Assembly (NCBI GenBank): GCA_008711295.1
Contig: VUYV01000149.1
Location: 248,001 to 312,000, forward strand
Direction of reading: 5' to 3'
DNA from: Anarhynchus alexandrinus
Lineage: Eukaryota; Chordata; Aves; Charadriiformes; Charadriidae
Length of the DNA stretch: 64,000 bases
Shown: positions 25,104-37,200 of the stretch, piece after piece
How positions within the stretch are numbered: position 1 is the stretch's first letter
Layout: every line of letters begins with the position of its first letter
The notes under the pieces: model-generated
The model's input: only the letters and a program-made list of their open reading frames with translations
Databases searched by the model: none
Told to the model about the DNA's origin: nothing
Made by a program: the position numbers and the translations under genes

Positions 25104-27394
25104 ATATGAGAAATATTTGGGGGAATGTATTTCTTTGAGTCTTTGGCACTTAACACTATATAGGGGGTACTGTTTGGAGGTAAGCTTTTACTGTTGAGAG
25201 AAAATGTAATTATATACTACAAAATACTACAAATTTTGTTGCATTTTATCATGGTAATTTGTACTTACTGTTTTCTTTTAAACAACTTGAGCAGTTTTGT
25301 GCTTTTCTGCTTTTAAAAAAAAAGTTATGCCACAAAACCAAGCACAGGTAAATCAAGCTGTTTATTTTAACTTGCTCCTTCCTTTTTGTTTGAAAATGCT
25401 TTTTATTTTTTAAGACAAACTTTTGCCTATGCTCAGCTATTGAAGTTGAAGTCTATTCTGTTCCCAAGAAAAAAAAAAGGGACAGCAATGGGAGAGAAGT
25501 GGAAAAAAAAATAAAACCCAAACGAGGTAAAAGCTGGTTCAGTGGTGCTTGCAGCTCAGCTGCTGAAGGGCAAAACACATGGCACATGACCCAGCTGCTG
25601 AACCCTGATTTCCCATCCCGGTCCCCATCTTTTGGCTGAGGACAAATCGTGGCTCTTGAATGTTGGCTTTGTTTGGCCTGTCTGTGGAAGAAAAATTCAC
25701 CAGCAGTGTGTTGCTCTTGGGCAGGTTTTATTCTGCGAAACTGGTCATAGCTAAGTGTCATGAATAGAGATGTTTCCCAGTTACCAGACTTAAATTATAA
25801 TGGAGTTACAGAAAAGTAAGTGACTTTTGGTGGAAGCAAAGAAAAGCTTTGCAGTGCTTTTCAGTTGGAGTTTCTAGTGGTGTTAGAGGTATTTGCTGCT
25901 TGAAAAGGCAGCTATTCAGATTTTTTTTTGTAGCTATTAGAAGCTGGAGAAATGGCTTTTGTGGTACTATTGTAGATGTCTGAAGAGTCTTCTTCAGTTC
26001 AAGCAGTAAATGAAGCCAGATTGGAAAACAAAACATTGCTTATGTAGCACATTATATGTACTAGAAGTACCTGTGAATGGAGCTTTTTTTCATGGCTCCT
26101 TAACTGAGGAAATGGTGACAGCAATGGGTAAAAACTTTGAATTGTTATCTAGAGGCATCCACATGGGGAAACCTGGAATAATGATGATGCCGGTATGTGT
26201 AAGTAATAGGTAATACCTAGAAATACCAACATATAAGTAATGTTTGTATTGGTTCTAGTCTGTTTTGTGGACAGCTATTGGGTACAGGTTTTTTATTTGC
26301 TGAAAGTCTGATACATTTCTACCTTTACAAACAGTTACTGAAAAGTAGCACTAATGTTTTGCCAGCTTTTGTTTGTTGGCTCACTTCTCCTTGTTGAAAG
26401 GAATAGTAATCATGATTTATATTGCTTTCCAGCTTCATTAGTTTGGCATGTGGGTGCTTGTTGTGTAAAGTCAAATATTTGGCATCAATTGAAATTTACA
26501 TAATCTTGATGCATTTTCGTCATACAATCATCATCGATGTGGTAAACGTTTCTGAGCATTCTGGGCAAGACTTCATAAGATTCTCCTGCACTTGGCTTGG
26601 CCATATTTGTGCACGCTGAAGCCACTGAGGATCTAGATGGTGAAGATCTCAAACGAGGGTCAGAAATCTTGCAGAAATTGAATACATCCCTCAATTAATT
26701 ACATCAAATCTCACACGATTTAATACATCTGCATTTATTCTGTGAATGGCACGTTTTACAAAAAAGTTAAAGACCTCCAAAACACTTTATGAATAGTATT
26801 TTTGCATGTATTTGCATTTAATATGTTTAATCTCTGGTACAACTGAAGTCACATTATAGTTCCTTTAGTTGATGGCAGTGGTTTTAATCCCTTCCATTTT
26901 CTCTAGTCCAAAGGCACGCTTTATCAGAGAAGGGAGATAAATATAGTACTGTATTATAACCTTTAAAACAGTCTTATTTTATGTCTGTATTTCCTCAAGT
27001 ATTTGTTCACATGCTTAGAAATTATCTTGAAAAATCAATTGATTCTAACTACGTATTCTATAGTCTAATTATGTGTTGTTTCCCCTGTGCAGAAGGTGAG
27101 CCAGTAAAACCAAAAATCTCTAATCCATAATAAGAGAATTTTTTTTTTTTAACTTAGAAATTTTATGGAGGTTAGCAAAGCCCCTTGTCACAGAAGATTT
27201 CAGCTAGAACATATTCTAATAGTTGTGAAAATACTGGTGACTAATGGGTATCTTCAGGTAGGTAATGATCAGGAAACTAAGCTATGATGATCATCGTTTA
27301 TACTACTCCCCTGGGGAATAAACTTGCCTGTGCCCGGGTTTGGCTGTCCTTTTGCAACTCCTAGCAGCCTGCATTTTCTGATTGCACGTGCTCC
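25104..27394. other. Non-coding DNA, no gene recognised
   Basis: Unique AT-rich sequence with a few A/T runs. The reverse-strand frames at 25453-25761 and 25806-26036 and the other frames here show no recognisable domain. No repeat family identified. Confidence 0.5.
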
Positions 27395-27860
27395 TTGATC
27401 CTGCCTGTGAAACTTCCTACAGCTGAGGGGAAGCATTGCAGCTGGCCTAGTTTGGGCCTCTCGGGACACGTGGGGAACACACCTCCTGAGACCATGGTGT
27501 GTTTTGAGGGCAGGGTAGGCAGGAGATGGAATGGGAGACTTCACAAGAGGCACCGTAGCCTCCTCTGCTCCTGGATCCTATAGCTAAGTGGGCTGGAAGC
27601 AACACCGTTGGTTGCAAAGTGCTTTCGGTGGCAGATGATGAGTCCCCAGAGGGAGATCCTGCCAGCGCCGTGTTGCTGTAGGAAGAGGTGCGGCGTCACG
27701 TCGAGGCCTGGCCAGGAGAAGCCAGTTTATCAAGGCAGAATTTTTCTGGATCTGTGTGTGGGTGGCTTCCTGCTGGAGCCTGAAGAGCTGTCAGCGTTGC
27801 CTTTTTGTGACAATAGTGTGGGGGAAAGCTATGCAGGAGAAGTCTTGAAGAGCTAAGAAA
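27395..27860. other. GC-richer patch, no gene supported
   Basis: The composition shifts to GC-rich. A cluster of CpGs near 27664-27710 includes 'gcggcgtcacgtcgaggcc'. Opposing frames overlap here (27269-27553 reverse; 27395-27583 and 27608-27856 forward), which is what few stop codons in GC-rich DNA produce. No splice pairs or domains support a gene. Confidence 0.35.
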
Positions 27861-29430
27861 TGTTTCAAAATACTTCCTGCTTTTCCTTAATGCTTCGCTG
27901 AAAGACCACTCTTTTGCCTTTAGTAGAGGAGAGATTACAATCAGTGGGATTTTAAAAAGAGTATTTGGTGGTGTTCTCCAGTGAATTCTTTTATGAAGAG
28001 CTTGCAGGGAATCATCCTAGGCACGTTAAAGTACCGGTAACAAAACAATATTTCTCCAAATATTTCTCGTAAGCATTCTTTCAAAAGTCCAGCCACAGAC
28101 GGTAAAAGGAATAGTTAACAGAGTTAGCTGTCAACCACAAGAAAAATTTTCACTGCCATCTCATTGTTACATTTTAATTGATAAAATGGCCTGTTGTCTG
28201 CTTTGTAATCAGAAGAATTCATCTTAAACCACTTTGATATGTGTCATGAAAATAATTTCTGTATTTTAGTTAATCAAAGAAAATTTAATTGATTGCTGCT
28301 TTTGAGTCATAGGCATTAATAAACAGGCAAAGCATAACATGTCTTGCGTAAAAAGCCAACAGATTAATTTACAGAGAAGTCCATCAGATGCTTCTTGCCA
28401 TACATAATGTCTTAGTATGAGGATGTACAAATTTTTTGCAAATTATTGTTATGGTCCCATCATTATTCACATGCTCCAAAACTACCTTCATTTTTTTTAT
28501 TGTTGTTATTATTGAGAAAACTGCTGCTGTAAAGAAACTGTAAAAGTTGCAAGATCAGAGGAAGTATTCAGGAATATCTCATCTTCTGCAAATATTTGTA
28601 TCTTTCTTCAATAGCAAATACCGCCTTATCAGGATTATAATCCCGTTCCTCATAAGAATTGTTGCTTTAAATTAGACCAGAAATCATTCGAGAATAATTG
28701 CGCCTATACTACTTTGGAACTTCATTAGGCAGTTTTCAGTCTGCCCTGACTAAAATTTTTTTGTGGGTGACATCAAGGTAGAAAAAAGAAGGGAAGGAAA
28801 GGAAAAGGAAAGATGATGACATCTAAGCATTATGCTTCTAGTTGGGGACAGTGATGATTCACCAGGCTTATTTGCTTTTATCTGCCCTGTTTTTCTGATC
28901 TGTATCAAGAAAACTCTGGAGCTCTTTCTTTAGAAATAGAGAAAACAACAAGTATCAAGGGAGGTGGTTAAATTCTGGTAACTCCAGGATCTCTGATTGA
29001 GATTCTTGTTAAAGACAGATAGTTTGACAGCCTTTTCCCCTTCCTCATAGGCTTTACCTGTAATATTTGTTTATTTTCCTGATAAGCATATATCTGCTTA
29101 TGAACGTCATTTCAGAATTCTTGTTAATAATTGACGGAATATTCTGCAAAAGCAATGCTTGTTCCCTTCAAAGAGGGGAAATTATTTTTTCTGCTTGAAC
29201 TAGAGGGGTCAAAATCAGCCAACACACAATTGAAAGCTATATTGCAGCTACATTTGTGTGTGACAGTTACTATATTTATAGCATGGAACAGAATGATGCT
29301 GCTCCTTTGGCCAGCAGAATGCATTATCTACAGATCACTGATGAAACTGGGATATATCTGTGTGTTTCATTTCTCCATCTTTTATTTCTGAAGGAATATG
29401 TTGGCAGTCTTTAATGTTCAGTGTTTCATT
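27861..29430. other. AT-rich non-coding DNA
   Basis: No gene recognised. A purine tract lies at 28780-28812. The stretch at about 28140-28450 is AT-rich, free of obvious repeats and rich in ATTA-type words. It could be conserved non-coding DNA, which cannot be judged from one sequence. Confidence 0.45.
28780..28812. repeat. Purine (GA-rich) tract
   Basis: 'agaaaaaagaagggaagga' continues as GGAAAAGG-type units. It is low-complexity sequence. Confidence 0.7.
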
Positions 29431-29829
29431 ATGAGGAGCGGCTGAGGGAACTGGGGGTGTTCAGCCTGGAGAAAAGGAGGCTGAGGGGAGACCTTCTCGC
29501 TCTCTACAGCTCCCTGAAAGGAGACTGTAGCCAGGTGGGGGTCAGTCTCTTCTCCCAAGTGTAAGCGATAGGACAAGAGAAAATGGCCTCAAGTTATGCC
29601 AGGAGAGGTTTAGGATGGATGTTAGGAAAAAATTCTTCGCTGAATGGGTTACCGACCATTGGAACAGGCTGCCCAGGGAAGGGGTGGAGTCACCATCCCT
29701 GGAGGTATTTAAAAGATGTGTAGACGTGGTGCTGAGGGACATGGGTTAGGGGTAACTTGCTGACAAGTGTTAGGGTGATGGTTGGACTCAATGATCTTAA
29801 AGGTCCCTTCACAATGAAACACTAGACAA
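29431..29829 (+). mobile_element. CR1 LINE 3' fragment with coding remnant
   Basis: It starts at 'atgaggagcggctgaggga' and runs through the reverse-transcriptase C-terminal coding segment ([24 protein letters not shown]) and a tail with 'ggttggactcaatgatctt' and 'aaaggtcccttc'. The coding part is interrupted by a stop in the segment reading LFSQV followed by TAA near 29560, so it is dead. The tail departs from the usual 'ccttccaacc' and instead reads 'cacaatgaaacactag'. It belongs with the 56129 copy rather than with the 24889 type. Plus strand, 5' truncated. Confidence 0.95.
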
Positions 29830-32800
29830 TTCTATTATGTCTCTGGACAGCAATTTAGTTGGTGCAAATCCTCTGGTAGCCTATATATCTTTCTGCTTTA
29901 CTTTTTACTTTTGTTAAGAGTGGTGTGGGACTACAGTGGCAAGATAACTTGCAATAGTTCAAGTTGTAGCACGTGTAATTAGTAATGATTTGTAATGAAT
30001 AATTTTGTGTGTGGTTACTATAAGTGATGGGAAAACCAGCTATGACAGCGCCATCGAACTTAGTTTCACAAAATGCTGGAAGGCATCTTTGCATAAATCT
30101 GTCTTGGAAATGTCACTACACTTTTCTGGTGCTTTGGAAGACTTTAACAGAGAAAATAAAATGACTTGCAGGTAAAACTTTGTCAGAAAAACAGTTTAAC
30201 CACAGTTGTATGAACAGGGAGGTGTAAATCCTCTCTCAAATCTGGAATGTGTGGATGCACCTACTGGATGCTCACATTACTTGGTAGGAACTCTCTTAAT
30301 CACTCCTTCAGCCACCTGAAACTTTTGGGCCAGGCAGGCATCTTAATTGGATGAATAAGCCTACTGTGAAGCCCCCCATTATGTCTACTGTGCCAGTGGG
30401 ATGCTGAGCAGAGGCAGCTGAGCTGCCTCCAGAACCAGCAACAATACCGTTTTGTTATCGAGCAGGAATGACTGTGGAACAGCGCTACAAAAGCGTGTCT
30501 GTGCTTTTCCTGGGACTCGAGCGCAGATCTTCCCACAGTGCTGCGCTGGGCCGGCAGGCAGGCACCTGTACCCTACCCTCAAACCATCTATATGAATCAA
30601 ATAAAAAGAAGGTGTGTTAAACCATCATGTGAGATGGTGGGGGTGCTTCTAGTTTTCTAAATTCACAGCAAGATGCTTACGGTTAGGGTATGCCTGCCTG
30701 GCAAACTCTGATTTCAGTGTTTTATGGCTCTTTCCTGCGAGAAGATCTTCAGCTAAGCTGCGGGTTATCCCTTGGTGGGCCTTGCCTATGGAGATGACCT
30801 TTAGGCAGCAGGATGCATGCTCCACTAGCCAGCAAAGCTAAATGAGAACAGAATTATAGCCCTTTTTCTTTTGAGGGTTGTCTTAAAGTGTTTGTACAGT
30901 TTTCTCTAGTGGCTGAGAGAGATTCTCTGAAATGGAATGAAGTTATTTTCCTGTGCACATCAGCTGAGAATCTTCCCAGTGATATTCAGGTAAAAAAGAA
31001 GCAGAAAGAAGCACAAAAAAGAAAAATCTTGTTGTCCTTTAATATTTGAAAAAGTAGTAGTGTGATAAAAATTCCCTAATAGCATAAGCCCATCCCATGA
31101 TGCAGTCAGAATCACAGATGTCCTTGCAAACATCTGGTATAACAGCAAGCAGAGCAGTAGATTAAACCTATTTTCTTTGTATTACTGAAAAGGTTAACAG
31201 TCTTCCTAGATAGTTTGGTGGGTTTAATAGTAATGTTGATTCATCTTTCTTACACGAAGGCTTGCAGTACTATGAGCTTTTGAGATATGTCCGAGTTCAG
31301 CATTAAAGCATACACTGAACTGCTGTGTTAAGCTTATTGCAGTCCTTTATACTAAAAGAAGGTTGCAGAAATTAGTCCTTTTGTATACATGGAGCAGTCT
31401 GGCAGCATTCCTTTGTTGCAGCGTCATAAATGTATTTACAATAAATGTAGCTAGCATAAATTCTAAAGGCATATTTTTTTCCTTGAGAGGGGACAAGATT
31501 GATGTATTGCTAAGCAAATCTTTGAAGCTCTTGAAATGTACTTCAGTTGGAATCGTTTCGGGAGGGTAACTTCTTTCCCCCTTGTTCTAATTCTCTCTTA
31601 CATAGGGATTTCAATGAAAAACCTTGGAAAAATGCTTTTGACTAGATTATTATCAAAATACTTCATAGTTCTCCCTTTTTTTTTTTTTTTTCAGTCTGTC
31701 ATTTATATTCTGCACAGACTAGAATAGCACTGTGGGGGGAGCACTTAAATAGGAAGAAGGTATTTGTCATCTGTCACACTCTGAAATTAAACTTTTGATA
31801 TCGAGTTATTGCCTTAGAAATAACTTCCAAAAAATTTACATGCGGAGAAAAGTACATGGTGGGGGAAGCTGTTGAACCAGTTATGTAATAACACTGTGTT
31901 AAATCCTCTGTAACTGAACAGAGTCTCTTAAAAATATTTCTTCATGAATAAATTAAAAAAAATACATCCATATAATAAAAATTTCAATGATTCCTTGACC
32001 ACTTAGGTGGATTTTTTTCTTTTAACAAAATCACAGAGGGTAGGCTGAGGTTCCCAGAGCTGCTGCAGAGATTTCTAATGAGAAATTGATATCCAGTTTT
32101 GTTAGATGGCTTTGAAAATTCTCGTGGTACATTTACATATATTAAGAAAGTAGAAAGGCGAGAAAGGGGCCATGTTGAAGGAGAACTGTTCATTATACAG
32201 TGAGGGAAGTAAAGCTCAAAAGTACCGATGGCAAGTTGTACAAAAAGTAAGTTGGGAGGAATGTATAATTTAATAATGGCTACAGTGGAAATAGTGTTTG
32301 GACTTTGGCATGGTACTTCTGTTTTGTGGAAAGATGTTGAAAAATTATAAGTGAGATGAAGCAAAGGAGTGGCTTATCCACTGGGGTGAGAATAATAGAG
32401 CCGTTCCTAGTGATGAGTTTGACTACTGAGGGAGAATGGTGGGCTCTTCTTTCCCACAACCGGTTTTCTTTCAAAACGCTTGCTAGAAGAAAATATCTAT
32501 TGAGTGGCAGTGTTCATTAAACCTGTCATTTGTTGAGATAGGTGAGCAACTTTGCTTCCTATGTGGTTTTGCTTGTCCCCTGTTGACACCTTCTGTCGTG
32601 CAGAAGGCTTGGAGGCATTGCTCTTGGGTAACCCAGTGCACAGCAAACATTTTCTTGTTCTCTGTGTAGGTATATTTTGTTCTATTGTGGTGGGTTTTTT
32701 TTGTGTCTGCTGCAAGTGTCTGTCTGTCTTGTAGCCATTGTAGCCTATGGTCATGTCATTTCTTTCACCAAAATGTTTCCAAATTCTGTTTTCTTTTCTC

Positions 32801-32959
32801 CTTTTGGCACATAGTTGGTAGCAGGTTTGATTTAGCATAATGAGACATGTGGTGTGAATGTGTCCGTGCTGTCCCAGGGTAAGGACGCCTTACAGCAGAG
32901 GTAGATGGCAGTAGCTAGCAACACGCGGGTGCTCTATCTGATTCCCTTTTTGCGCGCAG
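29830..32959. other. Non-coding DNA upstream of candidate exon
   Basis: Unique DNA with short frames only. A T17 run at 31676-31692 is followed by 'cag', an acceptor-like arrangement, but no exon with a donor follows. The last 90 bases contain several CpGs and lead into the candidate exon at 32960. Confidence 0.45.
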
Positions 32960-33028
32960 TTAGCCATGCGGAAGCTGGCTACCGTGCTGTTTGCTGGCTG
33001 GACGCCTGCTCGACACATGGGCAGCACT
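32960..33028 (+). CDS. Candidate coding exon 1 of an unrecognised small protein
   Basis: A 69-bp block follows 'gattccctttttgcgcgcag', a pyrimidine-rich acceptor, and is followed by 'gtaagtag', a strong donor. It is open throughout in frame 0 (LAMRKLATVLFAG...). An ATG at 32966-32968 sits in a favourable context (GCC before, C after). From that ATG the first 21 residues are hydrophobic and basic with no acidic residue, which resembles a mitochondrial targeting peptide. The block and the 80 bases before it carry about ten CpGs in a CpG-poor region. Its phase matches the block at 38896. If there is an upstream coding exon, the ATG need not be the start. I cannot assign a gene, and chance occurrence remains possible. 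Confidence 0.33.
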
Positions 33029-33872
33029 GTAAGTAGCCAAGAAGCCTTACATGCCTAAGAAATGTGTGATTTCTAGCTGGGAATGCCTGAAAAGCAGTAT
33101 TTTGTTAGTCCTCGACTTGTGCTTTCAGAAATAGGAAAATATGTTTTTTTCTAATTGAAAAAAATATTTTTCAAACATGAATTACATTTTTTGAGACTTT
33201 ATAAGAGGTGAATCTCATTCCTTTTTGAACTAGTTTTTATAGGGTGTTTATCATACAGCCTTAAATGGTCTAGAGATGTTATTGGATCACTGAACAGATC
33301 TCTGGCAGAAAGCAATCTAGTATCTGCGTTGAATACAGCCATAAAGCTCTATAATACCATATAGTTATCATCTGAGGATTCTTCTAGCCCAGATAATCTT
33401 CTAGAATCAGACATGCAAGTTATTAAAGGAATTGGTAATACCACCAATTTATGAAGTGCTGGTAAATACAAACAGTGAAGGTGTTAGCACATACGCTGGG
33501 TCATAGTTGTTTTATTTTTTTTTTAATTGTCTGACTTCTGCTACAAATCCAGCCCCATTTGTTAGTAATAAAATGGAATATTTAGAAAATGTATGTCTAA
33601 TATGTCTGTGGTAAAGATGGTACTATGCCTTTTGAGCTGCTTAAATGTTCGTACAACGAAAACCATTTCAGAAGAACAAGTTTGACCTCTTGGGATATGA
33701 ATAATGTTGAGGCAAATGAAGGTTGGACATCACCTTGAATCTTTTGAAATATATGGTTCTGATTCCAGCACTTAAAATCTTAAATACCTGTTTCATTATT
33801 TATTTTAAAACTGAATACCTCAGGGGAAAAAAGAAACATACCACTTAAAAGACCCTTACCTGATTTCTCCCA

Positions 33873-33890
33873 CCCCCCCCCCCCCCCCCN
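33873..33890. repeat. Poly-C run ending in an undetermined base
   Basis: Seventeen consecutive C followed by N at 33890. Homopolymers of this length commonly break sequencing and assembly. The true length, and any sequence lost at the N, are uncertain. Confidence 0.85.
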
Positions 33891-34228
33891 TAGATGGCCT
33901 TTGAATAAAATAGGTAATACAGATTAAGGTCTTAAACCACTAACCATACCAATCCAAGTACAATATAGGTCACCAACTAAATGCACAACTGTACCTAATG
34001 AAACTTTAACATCAAATTCATCTAGACCTGTCGTATGATTCAGCTAAAGTTGTCCATTCGTATTTGTTATCTTAAATTAACATATAGAATAATGACTGTA
34101 TGAAATACTTGTGCATATAAATATATTGTGGATTGAAGTCGGTATTTGTTTCTTAGGTGTCGAATGCCTTTTTTTATCATTCTAACTCAGCATCTTTAAA
34201 ATAAAGCCAAGGTAAAGAAATAAAAGGG

Positions 34229-34295
34229 AAAAAAAACCCCAAACCACCAAACCCAAACCACAACCCAACCCCAAACCCTTCTCCCCCCTCCATCC
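34229..34295. repeat. C/A-rich simple tract
   Basis: A8, CCCC, then AAACC, CAAACC and CAACC units ending in a C/T block. It is the complementary counterpart of the T/G tracts elsewhere in the window. Confidence 0.6.
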
Positions 34296-37200
34296 ACCAG
34301 AGCAACATTTCCATTGCCAAAACACCCCCAAAAAAGTACTCGGTATATCGTGAAGTCTCAGCCAAGGCTCTTCTGTAACACTGAGGCATAGTTGCTTCCA
34401 GAAGTGGTTTTGACATTGTACAGTAACACTTTTATGATCAGCTCTGCTGTCTTCTCATTCCTAACAGCTTAGGTCACTAATGAAATAAAGCATCTGTGAG
34501 GGCATTAGTGATCTCAGATCTCCAAGTGAAATGAGTGGGATTATTTTAATTAATGCATCTCTAACTTTTGTGACCAAGAAGGGAAGCGGTGTTGCCTGTT
34601 TGGTGCCTAAAACTCTCTTCTAGCTTCAAGAGCGACTCAAGGTGCCTGGAATTTAACCTTGATTTTAATGTCAGTCACTTTGATAAAGGAAGCACCAGGT
34701 TTGCATGTTTGAACATATGTGACTGCTATGGGGCAATGTTTCCAGCTCACATTTCTAGCTAGGTCTTGTCTGAGAGAGAGAACAGCCTCTTTAGGAGACC
34801 GCCCTGGACTCACATAGTAGAACAATGAAACCCGTCACTTGCTGCTTTTTCAGTTCGTCATCTGATGAGAGATGACAGTAGATGTACCACAGCCACTGAG
34901 AGGCTTTACTGCCTGTCTTTTTGACATATTGAGTTAACACATAGGCTGTCAGTTTTGTTTTGTAATGCTATAATTACTTATACTGAAATCCCGGGGAATC
35001 ATAAGAAGGATGAGATGCATTTCACATTGTAAGCTCAACTTGGAATAATACTACATTTATGGAAGGTGGAAACAATTAAAGGTGTAGTAGAGGTCTGTAC
35101 CACTATTGTAGGAGGGTGGTAGTGGACAACAAAATGCCTTGCAGCAACCATTTAATTAAAAAAAAAAAAAGTAATTTTTCCTCCTTCCATGGTAACGTAT
35201 TTTCCAAGTGCCAGTGTAGTTTGCCTTTCCTGTTGTCTTCCCTGACTTGCAAATGTTGTAATTTCCTTCCTCTACCAGCTTGAATTGCAGATGCAAAGTT
35301 CACTATGGAGTTTTTGCTAATGCCACAGCCCTCATACTGTATACGGAGTTTCATTCATTCAGTATTCAAGCATCAGTAAACTTTGACCTAGGATGCAAGA
35401 GCCAAATGGAGTTGGGCTTTGAGGTCTCTTCCACTGCACAGGATGAACACGCTGGCCCGCAGGCTGCCTTTCCTCCCAGCCACAGTCCTCATACAGCTGG
35501 CTGTTTATTTATCCCAGCTTCACCCAAAGCTCTCCCGCCTTTTATATTAACAAAAGCATTATGCTTGATTCCAAATCTACATTCAGGATAACATTAACAA
35601 ATTCAATTTATTTTGTTTATCTTAATAGATGTTACTGTGTAGCAGCAGCGTTCTAGGATGTTTAGACATAAAGTAGAAAGAAATTCAGTGATGCTGCAGT
35701 GAACAGATCTTACTGCAATTTGTTGTAAATTGAAGAACACAAAGCAACTTTGATCTGTCTAAGCTGCAGTATAAATTTTAGCTTTGTTCGGTATCATGCC
35801 AAATACTGATGTCATCTTTCTAATTTTGTTAAAAGTTTTTATCTTTACAAAGATCATTCTCTGTATTTACATAAATATGTAATGATGGACAACATATTTT
35901 TCAGCCTGATCCTCATGGATTTGTGCATCAAAGAAAGAATCTCTTATTATAGCCTTTACAAATCACATTTAAGCTCTCTTTTGTGAACTACGTGTACATG
36001 CTTTGTCCATTGGCTGTAAAGGAGTAAATCAAATAAAGGAAATAATGGAAAATCTTAACTATCAGATGGCAAGGGCGCACATATTGAGTAGTGGAAAATA
36101 TTGCAAGTGGAAAAGCTCTTTTTAGGTGTTGGAATAATTGTATGTTGCTTGAAGCACACGACTAGAACAGTTTAAACAGTTATTAAAGAATGTTGCCAGA
36201 TCTTATCACTGCAGTCATGCATATAGATCAGTGATCCCCATGCAGCACTACAAAATGTGTGAATGAGGTACACTTACTAAAAATAAACCTTTGAGAAGTA
36301 TCTGTGGGGGTTTTTTAAATAATAATAATTTAAAAGTTCTCAAGACATTTGGCAACAGGTGAGCATCCCAGAGCTGCTTGAAAGAGGGACAAAAGAACCT
36401 TGTCTTTCCCTTCCCTCCCCTTGTCAAAGAATCCTTTAATACTTAACCAAATTTCTCATGTACCCTTGTACAGAATCTGTTTTCTTTCTCGTAAGACACT
36501 GGTTTGTTGATTAAGAGTCTGCCGTTGCCACCTCTGTGACTCTTCCACATTTTTAGGATATTGAATAAATGGGAGCTCACATCAATTTCTTTATAGTTCA
36601 ATCTTCAGTTTGACTGAAACCTTTCCCTCATCAAAAGCAGTCTTAAAAATCAATAAACTACTTCTCTTTCTAGCAAATTCTTTTATTATCAGTTTTTTTT
36701 ACAGTTATTCATATTTTCAGCCAACTGTAGTAAATGAATGATTGCAGGCATACTGAATTTCTGCTCCAGCAAGGGTTTAAGCTATTTAGGGAAACAAATG
36801 AAGCACAAAGGTTTTTATTTAACAATAAATTTTATATGAACCTAATTTTTTTCGTGAGTGACGGGCTTTCTCAGATCCAGCTCCTTTACAGGGAATTTTA
36901 CAGCAATATGCAGTACCTTTAACAACTGTAATTTTCCAAAACTCTTGGAATGCCAGATGAAAGCAGAAAGGAATATTGAACTGATGGAGCCTTAAGTAAT
37001 CTCTGATCAAAGCAACAATGCGTATTAAAACTAGCATTGACTACTCTGGGACAGTTTTATAATCCTGGGCTGTGGTTTTGTTATCTTTCCCAATCTGAAA
37101 ATGTTGAGTCTTTATCATTGAGTCAGAGAAATGATGTGGAGAACACTGATTAGACATCTATTTGAATTTATCACCCTAATATTTGAGCACTTTTATGTTC

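Noticed and set aside
24791..25156. 121-codon reverse-strand frame
   Set aside because: Antisense of a CR1 3' end.
31676..31695. T17 followed by cag as a splice acceptor
   Set aside because: No downstream open block with a donor; a homopolymer ending in cag is common by chance.
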